Source: Paraconiothyrium sp. Pb-2020 | Taxonomy: Eukaryota; Ascomycota; Dothideomycetes; Pleosporales; Didymosphaeriaceae | DNA: 64,000 nt | NCBI GenBank assembly: GCA_022419385.1 | Contig: JAJUBI010000004.1 | Span: 2,585,286 to 2,649,285, forward strand | Direction of reading: 5' to 3' | Made by a program: the position numbers and the translations under genes | In this document: positions 1 through 11,202 of the stretch, in pieces | How the letters are laid out: each line of letters starts with the position of its first letter | Position numbering within the stretch: the first letter of the stretch is position 1 | Notes under the pieces: generated by a model | Databases searched by the model: none | Seen by the model: the letters and a program-made list of their open reading frames with translations, nothing else | What the model was told of the DNA's origin: nothing

Positions 1-1065
1 GCTGTATACAATTTCCCAATGCAACTCAAAGTCTCCAAGATCTTCCTCGAAATTATCCTCTCTCTGAGTGTACCCCTCGCCTACGAGGAATGCATGCGCC
101 CGAGCCCGCATCTGGCCCTTGTCCAGCAGAGCAAGGTCCAAATTTGTCGGCACTGGGCCACTTCGGTTGAAGAATTCTGCAACAAAACCACCAGTAATTA
201 TGCCTTGCCAACGGGCCAAAAACATGCGGAAGGCAACAGTATCGTTGAAGAAATGGCCTAGTCTCGCGTTGATGTTATAGTTGGTATTTCGGAGAGTGCT
301 TCTCATGTCGCGAAAACCACTCGAAGTACGACTTAATGCGCTGATCTCAATAGGTCCGAGGTTCCTCAATATCTCTTCTTGGATAGTAGCAAGACCCGAG
401 CCTAGAAGTTGTGGGAGATTCAAAGGTCTCATTGGTTGACCTGGGTCTGAGCACAGGATATGAACAACGCCGTTTGCGAGATTCCGTCCTGGTGGTCTTC
501 GCCTCTTAAGAACTTGATAATTCATGTTGAGTTTCCATCCTGGCCATGTGCTGGGAGCTCCTTCGAACAAGAATCCTGGGCCATGTTCGACTTCCGCGGA
601 CCTCGCCGCCTCGTTTTCCTGAGCTTCGTCGAGGTGCGGTTCTTGCCCCTCGACAACTCCTGGAGATTGCTCTCCCTGCTCTAATGGCTCTTGTTCGTTT
701 TGATGTGCCTCATCTTCAGGTCTTCCCAGTGAGGGTGGCACTCCATCTGCATTCGATGAATTGCCATCATCTCTTTCTGGTCTCTTGCGCTTCCTTCTCG
801 GATTTTCAAGATCGGGGACTTCTACCACTTGCCATGCTACATTTGGTACACCCGCGGGTTGCTGTTCTGGCTCTGCTTCGCCGTCTTCGGGCACAGCGTT
901 ATGGTTGCCCTTATTACGCTTTCTCTTACGATTTGCCCGCTTTCCAGATGCAGAGATAGCAGGCACTGGTGGAACTGGAATATGAGGAGCAGGAGCAGGA
1001 GCAACCGCAGCCGCAGCCGCCATCCTCTCTTCCCTCTCCCTCTTTTGGGCGCGTGTTTCGGGCAT
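1..1065 (-). CDS. F-box-like protein with nuclear localisation motifs (partial at window edge)
   Basis: One open frame of 355 codons runs off the left window edge, so the C-terminus is missing. The start at 1065 is the first ATG after an in-frame TGA; a second ATG lies at 1023. The N-terminal third is low-complexity (an Ala/Pro run, then acidic Glu/Pro/Gln stretches) with two basic clusters, GKRANRKRKRNKG and NPRRKRKRPERDD, that look like nuclear localisation signals. Around residue 210 a segment with LNLPQLLGSGLATIQEEILR and then GPIEISALSRTSSGFRD resembles a degenerate F-box, followed by VAFRMFLARWQGIITGGFVA, a pattern I associate with a lineage-specific fungal family that carries an F-box-like helix pair and a nucleotidyltransferase-like GG/GS motif. 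Function is unknown; the family assignment is inference. No intron is evident. Confidence 0.7.
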   Translation of the reverse strand, partial: MPETRAQKREREERMAAAAAVAPAPAPHIPVPPVPAISASGKRANRKRKRNKGNHNAVPEDGEAEPEQQPAGVPNVAWQVVEVPDLENPRRKRKRPERDDGNSSNADGVPPSLGRPEDEAHQNEQEPLEQGEQSPGVVEGQEPHLDEAQENEAARSAEVEHGPGFLFEGAPSTWPGWKLNMNYQVLKRRRPPGRNLANGVVHILCSDPGQPMRPLNLPQLLGSGLATIQEEILRNLGPIEISALSRTSSGFRDMRSTLRNTNYNINARLGHFFNDTVAFRMFLARWQGIITGGFVAEFFNRSGPVPTNLDLALLDKGQMRARAHAFLVGEGYTQREDNFEEDLGDFELHWEIVYS

Positions 1066-2626
1066 CTCAGACAGATCAGTATGGAAGCGGATTCAGGTAA
1101 TTATCCAAGTGAGTCAGGAGAGAAGGGAGCCGTCTGTCATTTGGAGAAGCTAGACTCGTGCACCTATCCTTGAACAAAGACCATCTGAACAAAGCCACTA
1201 CTCGCCTAATTGGGTAACAGCAAACATGGAGGAGAGTAGATCCTTTGAGAACCCCGAAGTCCCACCAGACGGGAATCTCGTTCGACATCTGCGATTACGT
1301 TGCACTGGACAAAGAACGACCTCGGGAGTCGCCAATGACGTGACCCCCTGTTATGGGGACAGTTCCATGAGAGCAAGAACGATAAGGTGTCTCGTGGCGC
1401 TTGACAGATTTAAAGGTAGGAAGCTGCTAATGAGTTTATTGTTAGAAGGGCTTCGTTGTAATAGATAGAATGTAGTCTTTCCCCAAGAGCAAAAAGCCCA
1501 CAGTTCCGTCAGTGACCGGGAGAATCCTATGTTCGGTATTGAGAATTACCATACAGAACCATTGCATGCTGGGCTTCTTGAGCACAACAGTAAAGGGCGG
1601 CCCCTTCATACCCAACAGAGCCAGCAAGCTGAGATGTCACTCAAGTATCGTATGAATTGGGTCTGTTCACATCACATCTCGACCATGAGAGCCCCGCGCT
1701 CCCCCGACACAAAGACCGTAAAAACCGTGCAAATGGAACACTTCCACTTGTTCTCCGACGAACATTGTGCGATAGCAGGATACTCCATTGCTCCATGCTG
1801 CAGACAGGGATTAGACAGGGATAATGTGATTAGAGTTGTGTGACATGATCTAACGAGTTCGGGAATAGTGCGAAGGATCGAGTTGGTGGCACCACGCCCA
1901 GAGCTTGCGTGCCACCTCAGCATAGTATGTGTAGCATATGGACTGTGTAGTATAGCTATGAGAGTCAAAGGTCCACAATGCGTAAGAGTCTTGGACTGAG
2001 CTCGGCCTGGCGGTTGACTTTTGATGCGTTCCCAGAGAATGGAATTTGACGTGTCCCAGCGCCGCGGATTTGGACAACGGGCTCCACCATGAACTCTGTG
2101 TGACACCGTAGTTTGTTTCGACGTACACAAAGCAGCTACCAGCTTGATCCGTCCCTATCGATGGCCGAATCGCGCTGCTATAACCAACTGTTGCGCAAAG
2201 TGAGAATAGACGCAAAATTCGTAGCGGAGTGTAATCGAGAAACAAGTTGCCTAGCTCCGTTAAACACGGCTGCACCCCGAGACGAGGCATTTGATTTCGC
2301 GTCCGGATCATTCGTGCCTTACACGTGAACTGCAGCCGGCAAACTAGTCAGTACATTGTATGCATGTCCTTGCGACATGGGTGATGCCAAATTTGGGCTT
2401 GCACTCGGTGCGCGGTGGGCAGTCCATTGGCAGGAAGCCCGATCGCGGCTTTCCTGCGGCACAGTCTGCGAATCAGGGAAGCGGCAGACCTCAACACCAA
2501 ACCCGCGTCCGACGCTCTTTGCGCATCACCTGAGCTCTTACGCTCCAGGGCTCCACGCGCGCTTGGCATCTGTGCTCCGGTTTGCTCCGCTACTCATACC
2601 TGTGGAGTTCGCCTCCGTCTCCGCTC
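1066..2626. other. Intergenic, no firm gene
   Basis: No recognisable gene. On the minus strand an ATG-initiated frame of 153 codons (2311 to 1850) is open with reasonable codons but has no recognisable motif, and an overlapping minus frame (1672-2130) is open too, so chance is a fair explanation. A short plus frame (1226-1468) begins in a fair start context. I do not call any of them. Confidence 0.4.
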
Positions 2627-3243
2627 CTACATAGGCTGTTCTACAATCACCACGCCGTTGTTTCTTGTTTCTTGGGGCCCCGGGGACCCCACAGAGCGTC
2701 GATAACGACCGGGGCTCCTTCGCCTGGGCGTCATTCTGCCCGGAACACTCTGCATCACCATCTCAACCTCGCGATTCTCACCGCCGAATGGCTTGAGAAG
2801 TCCATCAGCAACGCCATTTGCATACTCACCGGATGATCGCTCCTAGCAGCAACATCGATGACGGTTGAAAGAAGGCCAACCAAGATGTTCGGCTGACGAC
2901 TTTGCTTCTCGGCACGCAAGCCTCGTGCTTGGCCGTCGAGGATTTGTGCTCGGCGCACCAGGATGGCTGAAGCATCGGCGCATCTGCCGCATCGTGCAGC
3001 GGGGACAAAGGCGGGCGTTGCAGCCAAGAGCGCAGAGGTTGACCTGGCCGAGAGCTTCTTCAGAAACAGTCGCAGGTGCGCGTTGAATGGAAGGCTTTAC
3101 GACGCCTCGCGCGTTGTTTGATTGTACAGGAGGTCGATGTTGTACGCAGCTATGCACCCCTCACTTTGGGCCAAATCCAGCAGAAAGGGTCCAGAAGCGT
3201 CCCCACGGGGACATTGGGGATGCAGCTCGCGCCAGTTTCCCTG
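2627..3243 (-). CDS. Unrecognised multi-exon gene (5' end unresolved)
   Basis: Three minus-strand exons join in phase: 3243-3146, 3094-2830 and 2791-2627 (TAG at 2629-2627). The first intron (3095-3145, 51 nt) begins GTACAA. The second begins with a consensus GTGAGT and could end at 2792 (only 38 nt) or at later in-phase AGs, so that junction is uncertain. The joined frame gives about 176 residues containing LLDLAQSEGCIAALPFNAH, a Cys pair in AARCGRCADAS, a helical QILDGQARGLRAEKQSRQ segment, NILVGLLSTVIDVAARSDHP, and a basic Arg/Ser/Pro tail ending in VVIVEQPM. The upstream exon probably follows an acceptor near 3244; no convincing start codon was found. It would be divergent from the JEN permease. 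I do not recognise the family; coding is supported by long in-phase frames and fungal codon use only. Confidence 0.5.
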
Positions 3244-3533
3244 CTACGGCTGTTTCTCCACGAAAAGGACTGATCGACACCCCAGTCCTCCTTTGTTCTG
3301 TTACCTTGTATGCGCGTTTTCCTCATCGGCGCCCGGGCTACCAACGATGCTTGGTCTTCTTGGCTGCTTCTGAGCGGTTACCACCCGCCTGCAACTTGTT
3401 CACAACCTACCGCTCTGGGCAACTTGGCATCCCTTGGCTCGTCACATCGCCAGCAGCTCGCGTACAGATGACATGCACGACAATCGCTTACTCCTGTGCT
3501 TTGAGCAACCCCGCCATGCGCCCTTCCTGCAGG

Positions 3534-3540
3534 TATATAG
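3534..3540 (+). promoter_or_regulatory. TATA-like element of the JEN permease gene
   Basis: TATATAG lies about 115 bp before the start codon at 3655, and the intervening leader is pyrimidine-rich, as expected for a well-expressed fungal gene. Position and motif only; no experimental support. Confidence 0.45.
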
Positions 3541-3654
3541 AGACCCTTGGGGCCCATTGTTGAAGGTCCGTACGCCTGGAGCCTCCTCAGCCCTTCATCA
3601 CCTGAGCGCTCTTGCATTCCTGCATCTTTGTCCGTTCTTGGTTGCCAGTTCACA

Positions 3655-5283
3655 ATGTCTACAGTCAATGAGCCCGCAGATCCCATCGCTAGGGGTATCT
3701 TGCCCACGGCCAAGCAGTCCTTGAAGGACTTGTTCGTGTGGAAACAGAGAGTCGTCGTTAGGAACGAATTCGGCGAGGAGCACACCGAGTGGCAAGCGCC
3801 CGAGCCCTTGAAGAACCCAATCAGCCTCTTCGCTCAACTCAGCGCGAAGGATTGGCTGTACTTCATTGTCGGGTTTGCCTCTTGGACCGCCGACGCTTTC
3901 GATTTCCACGCGCTATCAATCCAGACGGTCAAGTTGTCCAAGTACTACAATCGCTCAAAGACGGACATCACTACCGCTATTACCCTCACTTTGTTGCTAA
4001 GATCCGTTGGTGCTGCCGTTTTCGGTTTTGCTGGAGACAAATGGGGCCGAAAGTGGCCGATGGTGGTGAATATGGTCATCTTAGGTCTGCTCCAGGTTGC
4101 AACCATCTATGCTGCCACTTTCCAGCAATTTCTGGCGGTTCGGAGTCTGTTCGGACTCTTCATGGGTGGTGTGTTCGGTAATGCTATTGCTATGGCGCTC
4201 GAGAACTGCCCGTAAGTTACATGACATTGTGGGCTCTACCTCCAGCTAATCCCTGTAGGACCAACGCTCGTGGTCTGATGAGCGGTATTCTGCAACAAGG
4301 TTATTCTTTCGGTTACGTCCTGGCGGCTTGTGCGAACCTCTCAGTTGGCGGATCGACCGAATCCTGGAAGACAGTCTTTTGGGCTGGTGCTGGTCTTTCC
4401 ATTGGTGTGGGACTCATTCGAATTTTGTTCCCCGAGTCCAAGCAATTCATCGAGGCGCGAAAGGCCGGCAAGCGAGCTCAAGCACCTGGCGTTTTCTGGC
4501 TGGAGACGAAGAGGATGATCCGACAAGAGTGGAAGATGTGCGTTTACTGTATCATCTTGATGACTTGGGTGAGTTTCGAAATTGTCCAAGCGGCTACTTT
4601 CTCTAATAATGACGCAGTTCAACTACTACTCCCACACTAGCCAAGATTCATACACCACCTTCATGAAGACGCAGAAAGAGCTGTCTGATTCCGGAGCGAC
4701 GCGCGCTTCTATCCTGATGAAAACCGGTGCCTGCGTCGGCGGAACTTTCATCGGCTACTTTTCGCAGTGGTTTGGTCGTCGACGATCCATCATCTGCGCT
4801 GCATTGATCTCCGCCTGCCTCATCCCGGCATGGATTCTTCCTGAAACTGAGGGTGGTCTTTCTGCATCTGGCTTCATGATTCAATTCTTCGTTCAAGGAG
4901 CGTGGGGAGTTATTCCCATCCACCTGAACGAATTGTCACCTCCGGCCTTCCGATCCAGTTTCCCCGGTATCACATACCAACTGGGTAACATGATCTCGTC
5001 TCCATCTGCCCAAATTGTCAACGCCATCTCCGAGAGCCACTTCCTCAGATCACACAAGAGCGGCGATATCGTCGAGGCTTACGGCCCGACCATGGGCATT
5101 GCCACTGCCATCATTGCACTTGGCATCGCGGTTACGGCTGCTCTTGGGCCTGAGAAGAAGGGTCGCCATTTCGAGACTGTTGGCCCGCCCATTGCTGTGG
5201 ACATTCCTAAGGACATCGAGGAAGGCCGCTTTAGTGAGGAGAAGACAGAGACTAAGGCGGTTGAAGTCAGCGAGAAGGCTTAA
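3655..5283 (+). CDS. JEN-type monocarboxylate permease (major facilitator superfamily)
   Basis: Three exons, 3655-4211, 4259-4568 and 4618-5283, with introns of 47 and 49 nt (donors GTAAGT and GTGAGT), give 510 residues. The protein is a 12-helix proton-coupled transporter of the plasma membrane; JEN permeases import lactate, pyruvate or other short carboxylic acids. The JEN signature N-x-x-S-H-x-S-Q-D-x-x-x-T is exact at residues 291-303 (within FNYYSHTSQDSYTTF). Also seen are DAFDFHALSIQ in the first helix, the MFS loop motif GDKWGRKWP after helix 2, and ENCPTNARGLMSGILQQGYS. The start is the ATG after CAC A, giving the usual cytosolic N-terminus of about 70 residues; an upstream in-frame ATG would add an unlikely leader. 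The C-terminal tail is short and charged (Lys/Glu), typical of members regulated by endocytosis. Substrate cannot be told from sequence. Confidence 0.95.
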
Positions 5284-6313
5284 ACGACATCAAACGGACA
5301 TTTGAAATCACGAGATGAAGTGCATATATGTCACAGAATGATAGCGGAGATGGTTGCGACTAGATGGATGCCAAGTGTCACACAGTAGATGGCACGACGA
5401 ATGAACGCATTGACTATCACTACGTCCATGTTCTCTCGCTGTGTTCCTTCCCTAGCATCGTATTGCCAGCGTACATGTAGGCGTTCCGAGTAGGAGACAT
5501 GCATGAAGTACCCTGCTCAACCCCAGAGTTCACGAATGACCATCCCTTCGCTTTCGGGATTTTGTTCTCCGTCCCTTTCTCTCTTGCCCTTCTTCTACGC
5601 AGGCAATTCCGAGGCAATACTCACAAAGGTGACTCGCCAGTTTCACCCTCCGCAGCCCTCGTAATCGCCACCACGCAAACAATAAACTTGGCTATACGCG
5701 GGACAAAACTTTTCTGATATCGGTCGCAACTCCCTCGATTCGGCAACTTACGCCGCATATTATTTCCCCACGCGCAACCATGTGCAGCCGGGGCCCCACT
5801 CCACTCCGCTAATCTAGAGCTCCGTGGTGGATCCATAAGGCCCCCGTCCCAAGGCTTGCCGAGACTACGCCAATGCTGACCCGGTTCTTGGAAGTGTGTC
5901 CGTTCCTGGAACGGTGGCATGTCGGCGGTGTTACATAGCGTGTGAGCAAGCGTCCGCGGATATTTCCATGGTTTGAGGGAGATATCGGAACACGAGGGTG
6001 GGAGAAGAGTGTCAAACAGGCCGAGAGCTCGAGGTTGTGCTGGAACTATACTGTTGGTTCTTCGTGTACTATCTAGGCATACCCTGTAGGGTGGCCTTGC
6101 CACGTGATAATACTGGAAACTGTGGTGTCTGCCCTTTCATAGAAGCGTGGGGTCCACGTAGTGCTACTAGTGCACCGGCTCGGTCAAGTACCGAATCACC
6201 CCGCCAAATCTCTCTCCACGGTTCAACCCCGTATTTTTGCCATCAACTTCCCAGCGCAGTGGAACGTCACTGCGATCATCTTACACACCTGCTGTATTCG
6301 GCGCATCACGAAA
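5284..6313. other. Intergenic between the permease and the methyltransferase
   Basis: Both flanking genes point right, so this holds the permease 3' end and the methyltransferase promoter. A minus-strand frame of 160 codons (6103-5621) is open but has no motif, and a long plus frame begins at 5998 and runs through the methyltransferase intron out of frame; neither is convincing. Confidence 0.5.
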
Positions 6314-7357
6314 ATGACGACTCGCACGCGGAACGACACGGCTGCATCGGGAGAAATAGGAGGAAACGCGCACTCCACGCAGAACAAACAATACGATGCG
6401 ATTGGCAGAAAATACGGCGACATCAAGAAGAAGCCTGCGGTGCATCCAGAGCCGCCGTCTGTGGTTGCGGTGCTGGGCAATGTGCAGGGGAAGCGGTGTT
6501 TAGGTATGTTCCTTCCGCTTTTCTCTGCCCCCACTCTGCAGTAGTCTATGAGTCTCTTTTGGGCTACATAGTGCAGCTTGAGCCTCGTGCTTATAGTCTG
6601 CATCTTGGGGTGCCCAGCTTTCCAAGGACACTCATGCAAGCCCCCTCCCGGCCTTTTCGGGTCTCTATCCTCCCGTATGCACCTCTCACGCCACGCTCAC
6701 ATCACGCTGTTAGATCTCGCATGTGGGCTTGGCTTCTACAGCGCGCTGCTCGTGAAACTGGGCGCTGCATCTGTCCATGGGTATGACATCTCTAGCACGA
6801 TGGTCGAGGCCGCGCGCCAGGCGTATCCATCATCCTCACACCCGAACCTGCGCTTCGAAGTGGCGGATTGCAGCACGCCGGAGAACTTGCCTAAAATGCA
6901 ACCGTGTGATGTTGTGTTTGCAGGTTGGTTCTTGAATTACGCAGGCACAGAGAAGGAGCTGACATCCATGTTCCGCACTATCGCGCAGAATTTGGCGGTT
7001 GGAGGGAAGTTCGTGGGCGTCACAACGAACGTGACTGATCCGTGGGTGAAAGAGGATAAGAAGGACTTCTATGGAATAGATGTTTCCGTGTTGGAGAGGG
7101 AGTATGTGGCGCCGGATACGGGAAGGGAGGTTGGTATCAAGGCGCGTGTTACGGTGCTGTCTGAGCCGTCTTTCTCCTTTGATGTGTTCCAGTTCAGGAG
7201 CGAGGTTTATGAAAGATGTGCACAGGAGGCGGGACTGGAGATCAGGTGGAGAGAACACGTACTGCCGGATGATGAGAGGAAAGAGTCGGGGTACTGGGAT
7301 GACTGGCAGAGGAGGCCGACATTTAGTGTCATTGAAGCTGTTCATTGTAGTTCGTGA
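6314..7357 (+). CDS. Class I SAM-dependent methyltransferase
   Basis: Two exons, 6314-6503 and 6714-7357, with a 210-nt intron (donor GTATGT, acceptor GTTAG), give 277 residues. The splice rebuilds motif I exactly: RCLDLACGLGFYSALL (residues 61-76), the glycine-rich SAM loop. The acidic residue after beta-2 is in VHGYDISSTMV, motif II-like RFEVADCSTP follows, then DVVFAGWFLNYAGT (post-II/motif III area). The N-terminus has NKQYDAIGRKYGDIKK, the Tyr-rich pre-motif common in fungal type-11/25 methyltransferases. The substrate is unknown; many relatives act on small molecules or in secondary metabolism, but no biosynthetic cluster surrounds it. The intron is unusually long for this window, yet no shorter option keeps motif I. 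Confidence 0.9.
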
Positions 7358-7564
7358 GCTCAAGGACATTGGGGTGAGATAATAGCTGTTGGCGATGTGG
7401 GCACGGGCTTGTGTTGCCTGGAACTGTGTTTCCCTCACTTCAACCTCGATTTTTGCCTGCGAATAACACTCCACACACTACACACTCTTCAATTCTCTCC
7501 CTCAAACCTTCTTCGTCGCGCGCATACACACCGCACATCACACTAACAAATACCAAACACAAAG

Positions 7565-8036
7565 ATGTCTTCCCTCCTGCTCCGTCCACAATTCGACACC
7601 GCAATTCTCAACCCACGACCGCCCGCTGCAAACGACAGCACCTGCATCGGCACCTCCAGGAAAGGATTAAAGTGCAAGAAGCAACTCAGTTACCACGCAA
7701 TCCAGCGTGTAAACAACTTCGTGAGCGACCTGAGGTATTGTCTTCTCTGAACTTACAAGACTTCATCTTCTAATAGTAGTAACTAGGTACACGGACCCGC
7801 GGATCGTTGGGCGTGAGCACCTCACGCTTGGCGAGAGAGGAAGCGTCCTCGATTGCTTTTGCTCCACGCACATGGACCAGTCAGCGGCGGTGATGTGGGC
7901 TTGGCTGGCGCAGATCCAGGGGGAAGGGCTGCTGAGGAGGGCAGAGGAGAAGGAGAAGAATAGGGCGAGGGTGGAGTTGTGGCTTCAGAGTGTGGACCCC
8001 GTGAATGGGGAGGGTCCTGTGGCGGAGGGTGATTAG
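7565..8036 (+). CDS. Small protein with CxxTxxGxxCKK N-terminal motif
   Basis: Exons 7565-7734 and 7787-8036 (intron 52 nt, donor GTATTG, acceptor CTAG) give 139 residues. The N-terminal part contains CIGTSRKGLKCKKQLS (Cys27, Cys37), a pattern that I recall from the N-termini of many fungal T5orf172/GIY-YIG-related proteins (C-x-G-x-T-x-x-G-x-x-C); the GIY-YIG domain itself is absent here. The second half is Trp- and Glu/Arg-rich (AVMWAWLAQIQGEGLLRRAE). It converges with the G1 peptidase gene, leaving about 210 bp between stops. Function unknown; the coding call rests on in-phase splicing and codon use. Confidence 0.65.
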
Positions 8037-8247
8037 GGCGAGGATGATGGGGTTGGTGTCGGGGAGGAGGCTTTGAGTGGGGGAGAACATAGAGAACGAC
8101 ATAGGCCGAGGGCCTAACGTGGAGAGATCTCGTGGTTTTGGGATGGATTCGTGTATTGAAGATACCCCGGCTGTAGACAGCGCAGCCAACATTTCCTTCT
8201 TCCAATCCGCCTTGCTGAGTGTCTCTTAACTTGAGAGCCATGTTCAT

Positions 8248-9119
8248 CTAACCAGTGTACGAGCAAGTGACAGTAGAAGATCCGGACGTCGAGCATGACG
8301 TGTAGACCGTGCTGCCCTGCTTAATGTCCAGAATCTCCGCGCCAGAAACACCAACGGTACCACTGGAAGTAGTCGCGGAAGCACCCGTGAAAGTAACAGT
8401 GCCAAAGTTTGCAAAGGGAACAAGGCTGTTGCCAGAAGAGAAGTCCTCCACAATCCACTCAGCATTAGTCTCGCACAGCCTATATCATCACATTAGCATG
8501 CGTGCTTTGCAAAGTTTAGGAAGTCATAACAGGATACTCACTTGTTGGTCTCGCCGCTGAATGTCTTGGTCACTGTCTTGCCCGTCGTCAAGTTCTGGAT
8601 GACAGCACTTCCAGCGCTGGTGCTGGTCGCAGTGACAGTCATCTTGATCTGATCACCCGCGCTCACGGTAATACCAGTGAAGTCGTACGCATAGCCGGGA
8701 TACCACTCATACCATGCATCGAAGCTGACCGTCGTGCCCTTTACGTAGAAATCCACACCAGTCTGTAAGATGGCGGTCGAGCATGTGTCACCGTCGATGC
8801 CAACCCAGGCGGAGGCAGCGTACTGGGTAGATGAAGATCCGGAAGAGGGCTTCTTGGGGGTAGGCACAGTGATCGTACCCGTGACACTCTTGTAGCCGGT
8901 GCCAATAAGGACAGCGCCGGCCCAGTTGGAAGAGTAGGAGACGTGGGACTCATTGGCGTTGGCGAGACGGAGTTCTTCAAGATCAGAAGCCTGGAGAGGG
9001 TTGGAGTTGCGGAGGGCCTCGCGGCGGTTGAAGCGGGCGGCGGCGCGCTCCTGGCGGGAAGGAGCCGCAAAGGCGGTGGAGGCCAAGAAGGCGGGGATGA
9101 GGGAGGCGAGGAACTTCAT
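8248..9119 (-). CDS. Aspergilloglutamic peptidase (family G1, eqolisin)
   Basis: Exons 9119-8542 and 8479-8248 with a 62-nt intron (GTGAGT...ATAG) give 269 residues. The secreted acid endopeptidase starts with a signal peptide (MKFLASLIPAFLASTAFAAP), then a propeptide rich in Arg to about residue 60, then the mature beta-sandwich domain: YSSNWAGAVLIG, SAWVGIDGDTC, ILQTGVDFYV, YEWYPGYAYDF and, after the splice, CETNAEWIVEDF. The last segment carries the family's catalytic Glu (here Glu200); the catalytic Gln lies upstream near the AWVGIDG strand. Length is normal for the family. The true start is 9119: a longer in-frame reading upstream encodes a Ser run made by a GAG/CTC microsatellite and is not part of the protein. 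A TATAAG sits about 150 bp upstream (9267-9272, minus). Confidence 0.95.
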
Positions 9120-9189
9120 GGTGAAGATTATGCTGTGTAGAGCAAATGTGGGAGACGTGGAAAGGGACCTTGCAAGGGGTGCTGAAGAA

Positions 9190-9219
9190 GAGGAGGAGGA
9201 GGAGGAGGAGGAGGAGGAG
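9190..9219. repeat. Trinucleotide microsatellite (GAG/CTC)n
   Basis: About ten GAG/GGA triplets in a row, in the 5' leader region of the G1 peptidase gene (read as a pyrimidine CTC tract on its coding strand). Such CT-rich tracts are common in fungal leaders and core promoters. Confidence 0.8.
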
Positions 9220-10292
9220 CTGTCTGCTTCTTGGATGTATCTTAACTGTGGAAGATAGCAACCGTACTTATAGTTGTAACTTGTGAGTATGTTTACCTTG
9301 ATGTCCGACTGTAGTGGAACCCTGGCAAGTAGATGCCTGTCTAATGAAACATAGGCAGGGATTGTGTCCAATAGTCCACAGGAGCAACACCTTCCTAATC
9401 TTCCAGCGAGATAGGTCTAGAAACTTTGGTATCACAGTCGCGCGCGTGATAACAGAAGAATAGATTGAGGGTTACGCAACACTTCCGCTGCAATGGGCTT
9501 GTTTTGTTAAGGCTGCGCGTGCAAAGATCGAGGATCCACCTGCATAAACCCGGCTACCGGAACACTCATGGCATGCAAGAACGTTGACTGGTGGATTTCA
9601 TCCTCCAGGCTTGTTCACTGTTGTTGCTACTGGATGGTAGTTGCGCGGATTCTATCGTGGCGTACGAGGGGTATCTGATCGTCGCTATTGGGTACCTGAA
9701 GCCTATCAGACCATTTGGCTCTTGACCAGCAGCTACTAAGCGTCCAGGAGTATGGAAGAAGGTATCATATTACATGAAGTTTACTGAAGGTAGTATACAC
9801 CGTTGTATCAAGCTTTCGCTTCTTCGCGCCCAGTGCACTCAAGCATTTTCCAAGACACCTTGACACCTCCGAAATACGGCTGGGCGGTCTCCACATGCAC
9901 GGGTGTATCATTATTTGGTATCTTATCGCACGGTACGTACGAGGGTATGCCTGCGCGGGTGGCATCGGGCGTTATTGGAGCGGATGGAAGCTGTCGGCAC
10001 AAGGCTCTCTCTGAGTACGTTGGAAGCATCTTCTAGGAGATAGCCCGTTGCTGTGTGATAGCCGCTCGCAAGGATTGGTGCAATGTGTAGAAATTGACAA
10101 GGGTGCAGATAAGCGATGACCATACCTTCCTCATCAAGGCTCATCCTCCGGCAATGGCGTGCTCCAGGTTTTGCACGCGACATGCAACAACACGATGATG
10201 TTCGATGTCTCGTGCTCTCATTCTCGTGATCTCATTCTTGTGACAACTTCGCTGCTAATCCAGCCCCTTGTCATGTCCAGCCAGCCTCTCCC
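9220..10292. other. Intergenic upstream of the G1 peptidase
   Basis: Holds the G1 peptidase promoter and the 3' flank of the next minus-strand gene. Only short open frames without motifs are present; I see no gene here. Confidence 0.5.
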
Positions 10293-10906
10293 TTACTCCA
10301 ACAACTCCCGACCCATCATCTCCTCCGTCGACAACATCTTCTCCTTCTCTCCTCCACATGCCTCGCACGTGCAAATGTACCTCTTCTCCATCTCCTCAAC
10401 CCATTCCTTGCTTCCAGTCCATTTCCGGTCCAAGAGCTTGTAGGGGCCAATGATCATGGCCCGACGGACGAGGTAGCGAACAAGCGGGGTCAGTTCCGTG
10501 TACGGCGCGATCTCGGTGTCGGTGGAGTTGTGTCGATTCATGACGAACATGAAGATGCGCTCAAACATGATTTCCTCCTTGACAGTAGGTGCGATCTATG
10601 ATATTTAGCAATCGGTCCATATATCTGCCGTCTCTCCATACGTACTGGACAACGGAAAGTCCAGATCTTCGCGGCAAGCACGTAGTCCTTGAGCTGGGAA
10701 GCGGAAAGACCTTGGTCGATGCACGCGTAGTGCAGGAAGGGAAGCAGTGTCTGGTCTACCCAAACGTCCTCAAGGTTTCGAAGAGCTGGTGTGATGGAGG
10801 AAGCATTTGGCACATTCTGCCTTGGGCTCGCCTCTGGACGCGAAGGTGTTGCTGTTTGCTGCGCAGATGGAGCAGCGGACGACGGCACGTAGTATGGAGG
10901 CTGCAT
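10293..10906 (-). CDS. Hypothetical protein with C-terminal CxCxxCGG motif
   Basis: Exons 10906-10646 and 10595-10293 (intron 50 nt, GTACGT...CATAG, phase 0) give 187 residues. The start is chosen for its ACC-ATG context; the open frame continues further up without better candidates. The first 40 residues are Pro/Ser/Ala-rich and disordered; the rest is helical with LLPFLHYACIDQGLSASQLK, then EEIMFERIFMFVMNRH, and a C-terminal YICTCEACGGE (Cys162, 164, 167) that could bind a metal. I do not recognise the family. Confidence 0.65.
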
Positions 10907-11202
10907 GGTAGATTTGGTGCTGAAATTCAGCAGTTGGTGTTGCGGGTTGCAAAGTTTGTTGTGCAGGTGAGTGATCATAAAGGGAACGCTTTGGGCTGGA
11001 AAAATTCTAACACGGCCTCGAAGCTGCGTTTGCATACACACCATTCCTTGCATTCACTTGATTCACCACATTGAGGAACACAAATATAATCTTCGCGCCT
11101 CCTTCTAGCTGATTGTTCCCCTTTTCCCTCTGGTACATCTAGCACATAGCCAAGTTTCAGGAATTGCAGTATGTTACAAGATTCAGAGTAGTTTAACAAC
11201 AC

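Noticed and set aside
5998..6786. Plus-strand open frame of 262 codons
   Set aside because: It overlaps the methyltransferase exons and intron in another frame, while the spliced methyltransferase restores motif I; composition is His/Arg/Ser-rich noise.
7822..8247. Minus-strand Pro/His-rich frame of 141 codons
   Set aside because: Antisense to the small Cys-motif gene; the Pro-rich content comes from purine-rich coding codons on the other strand.
9120..9371. N-terminal extension of the G1 peptidase with a Ser run
   Set aside because: The run is a CTC/GAG microsatellite in the leader; the signal peptide begins at the later Met, as in the family.
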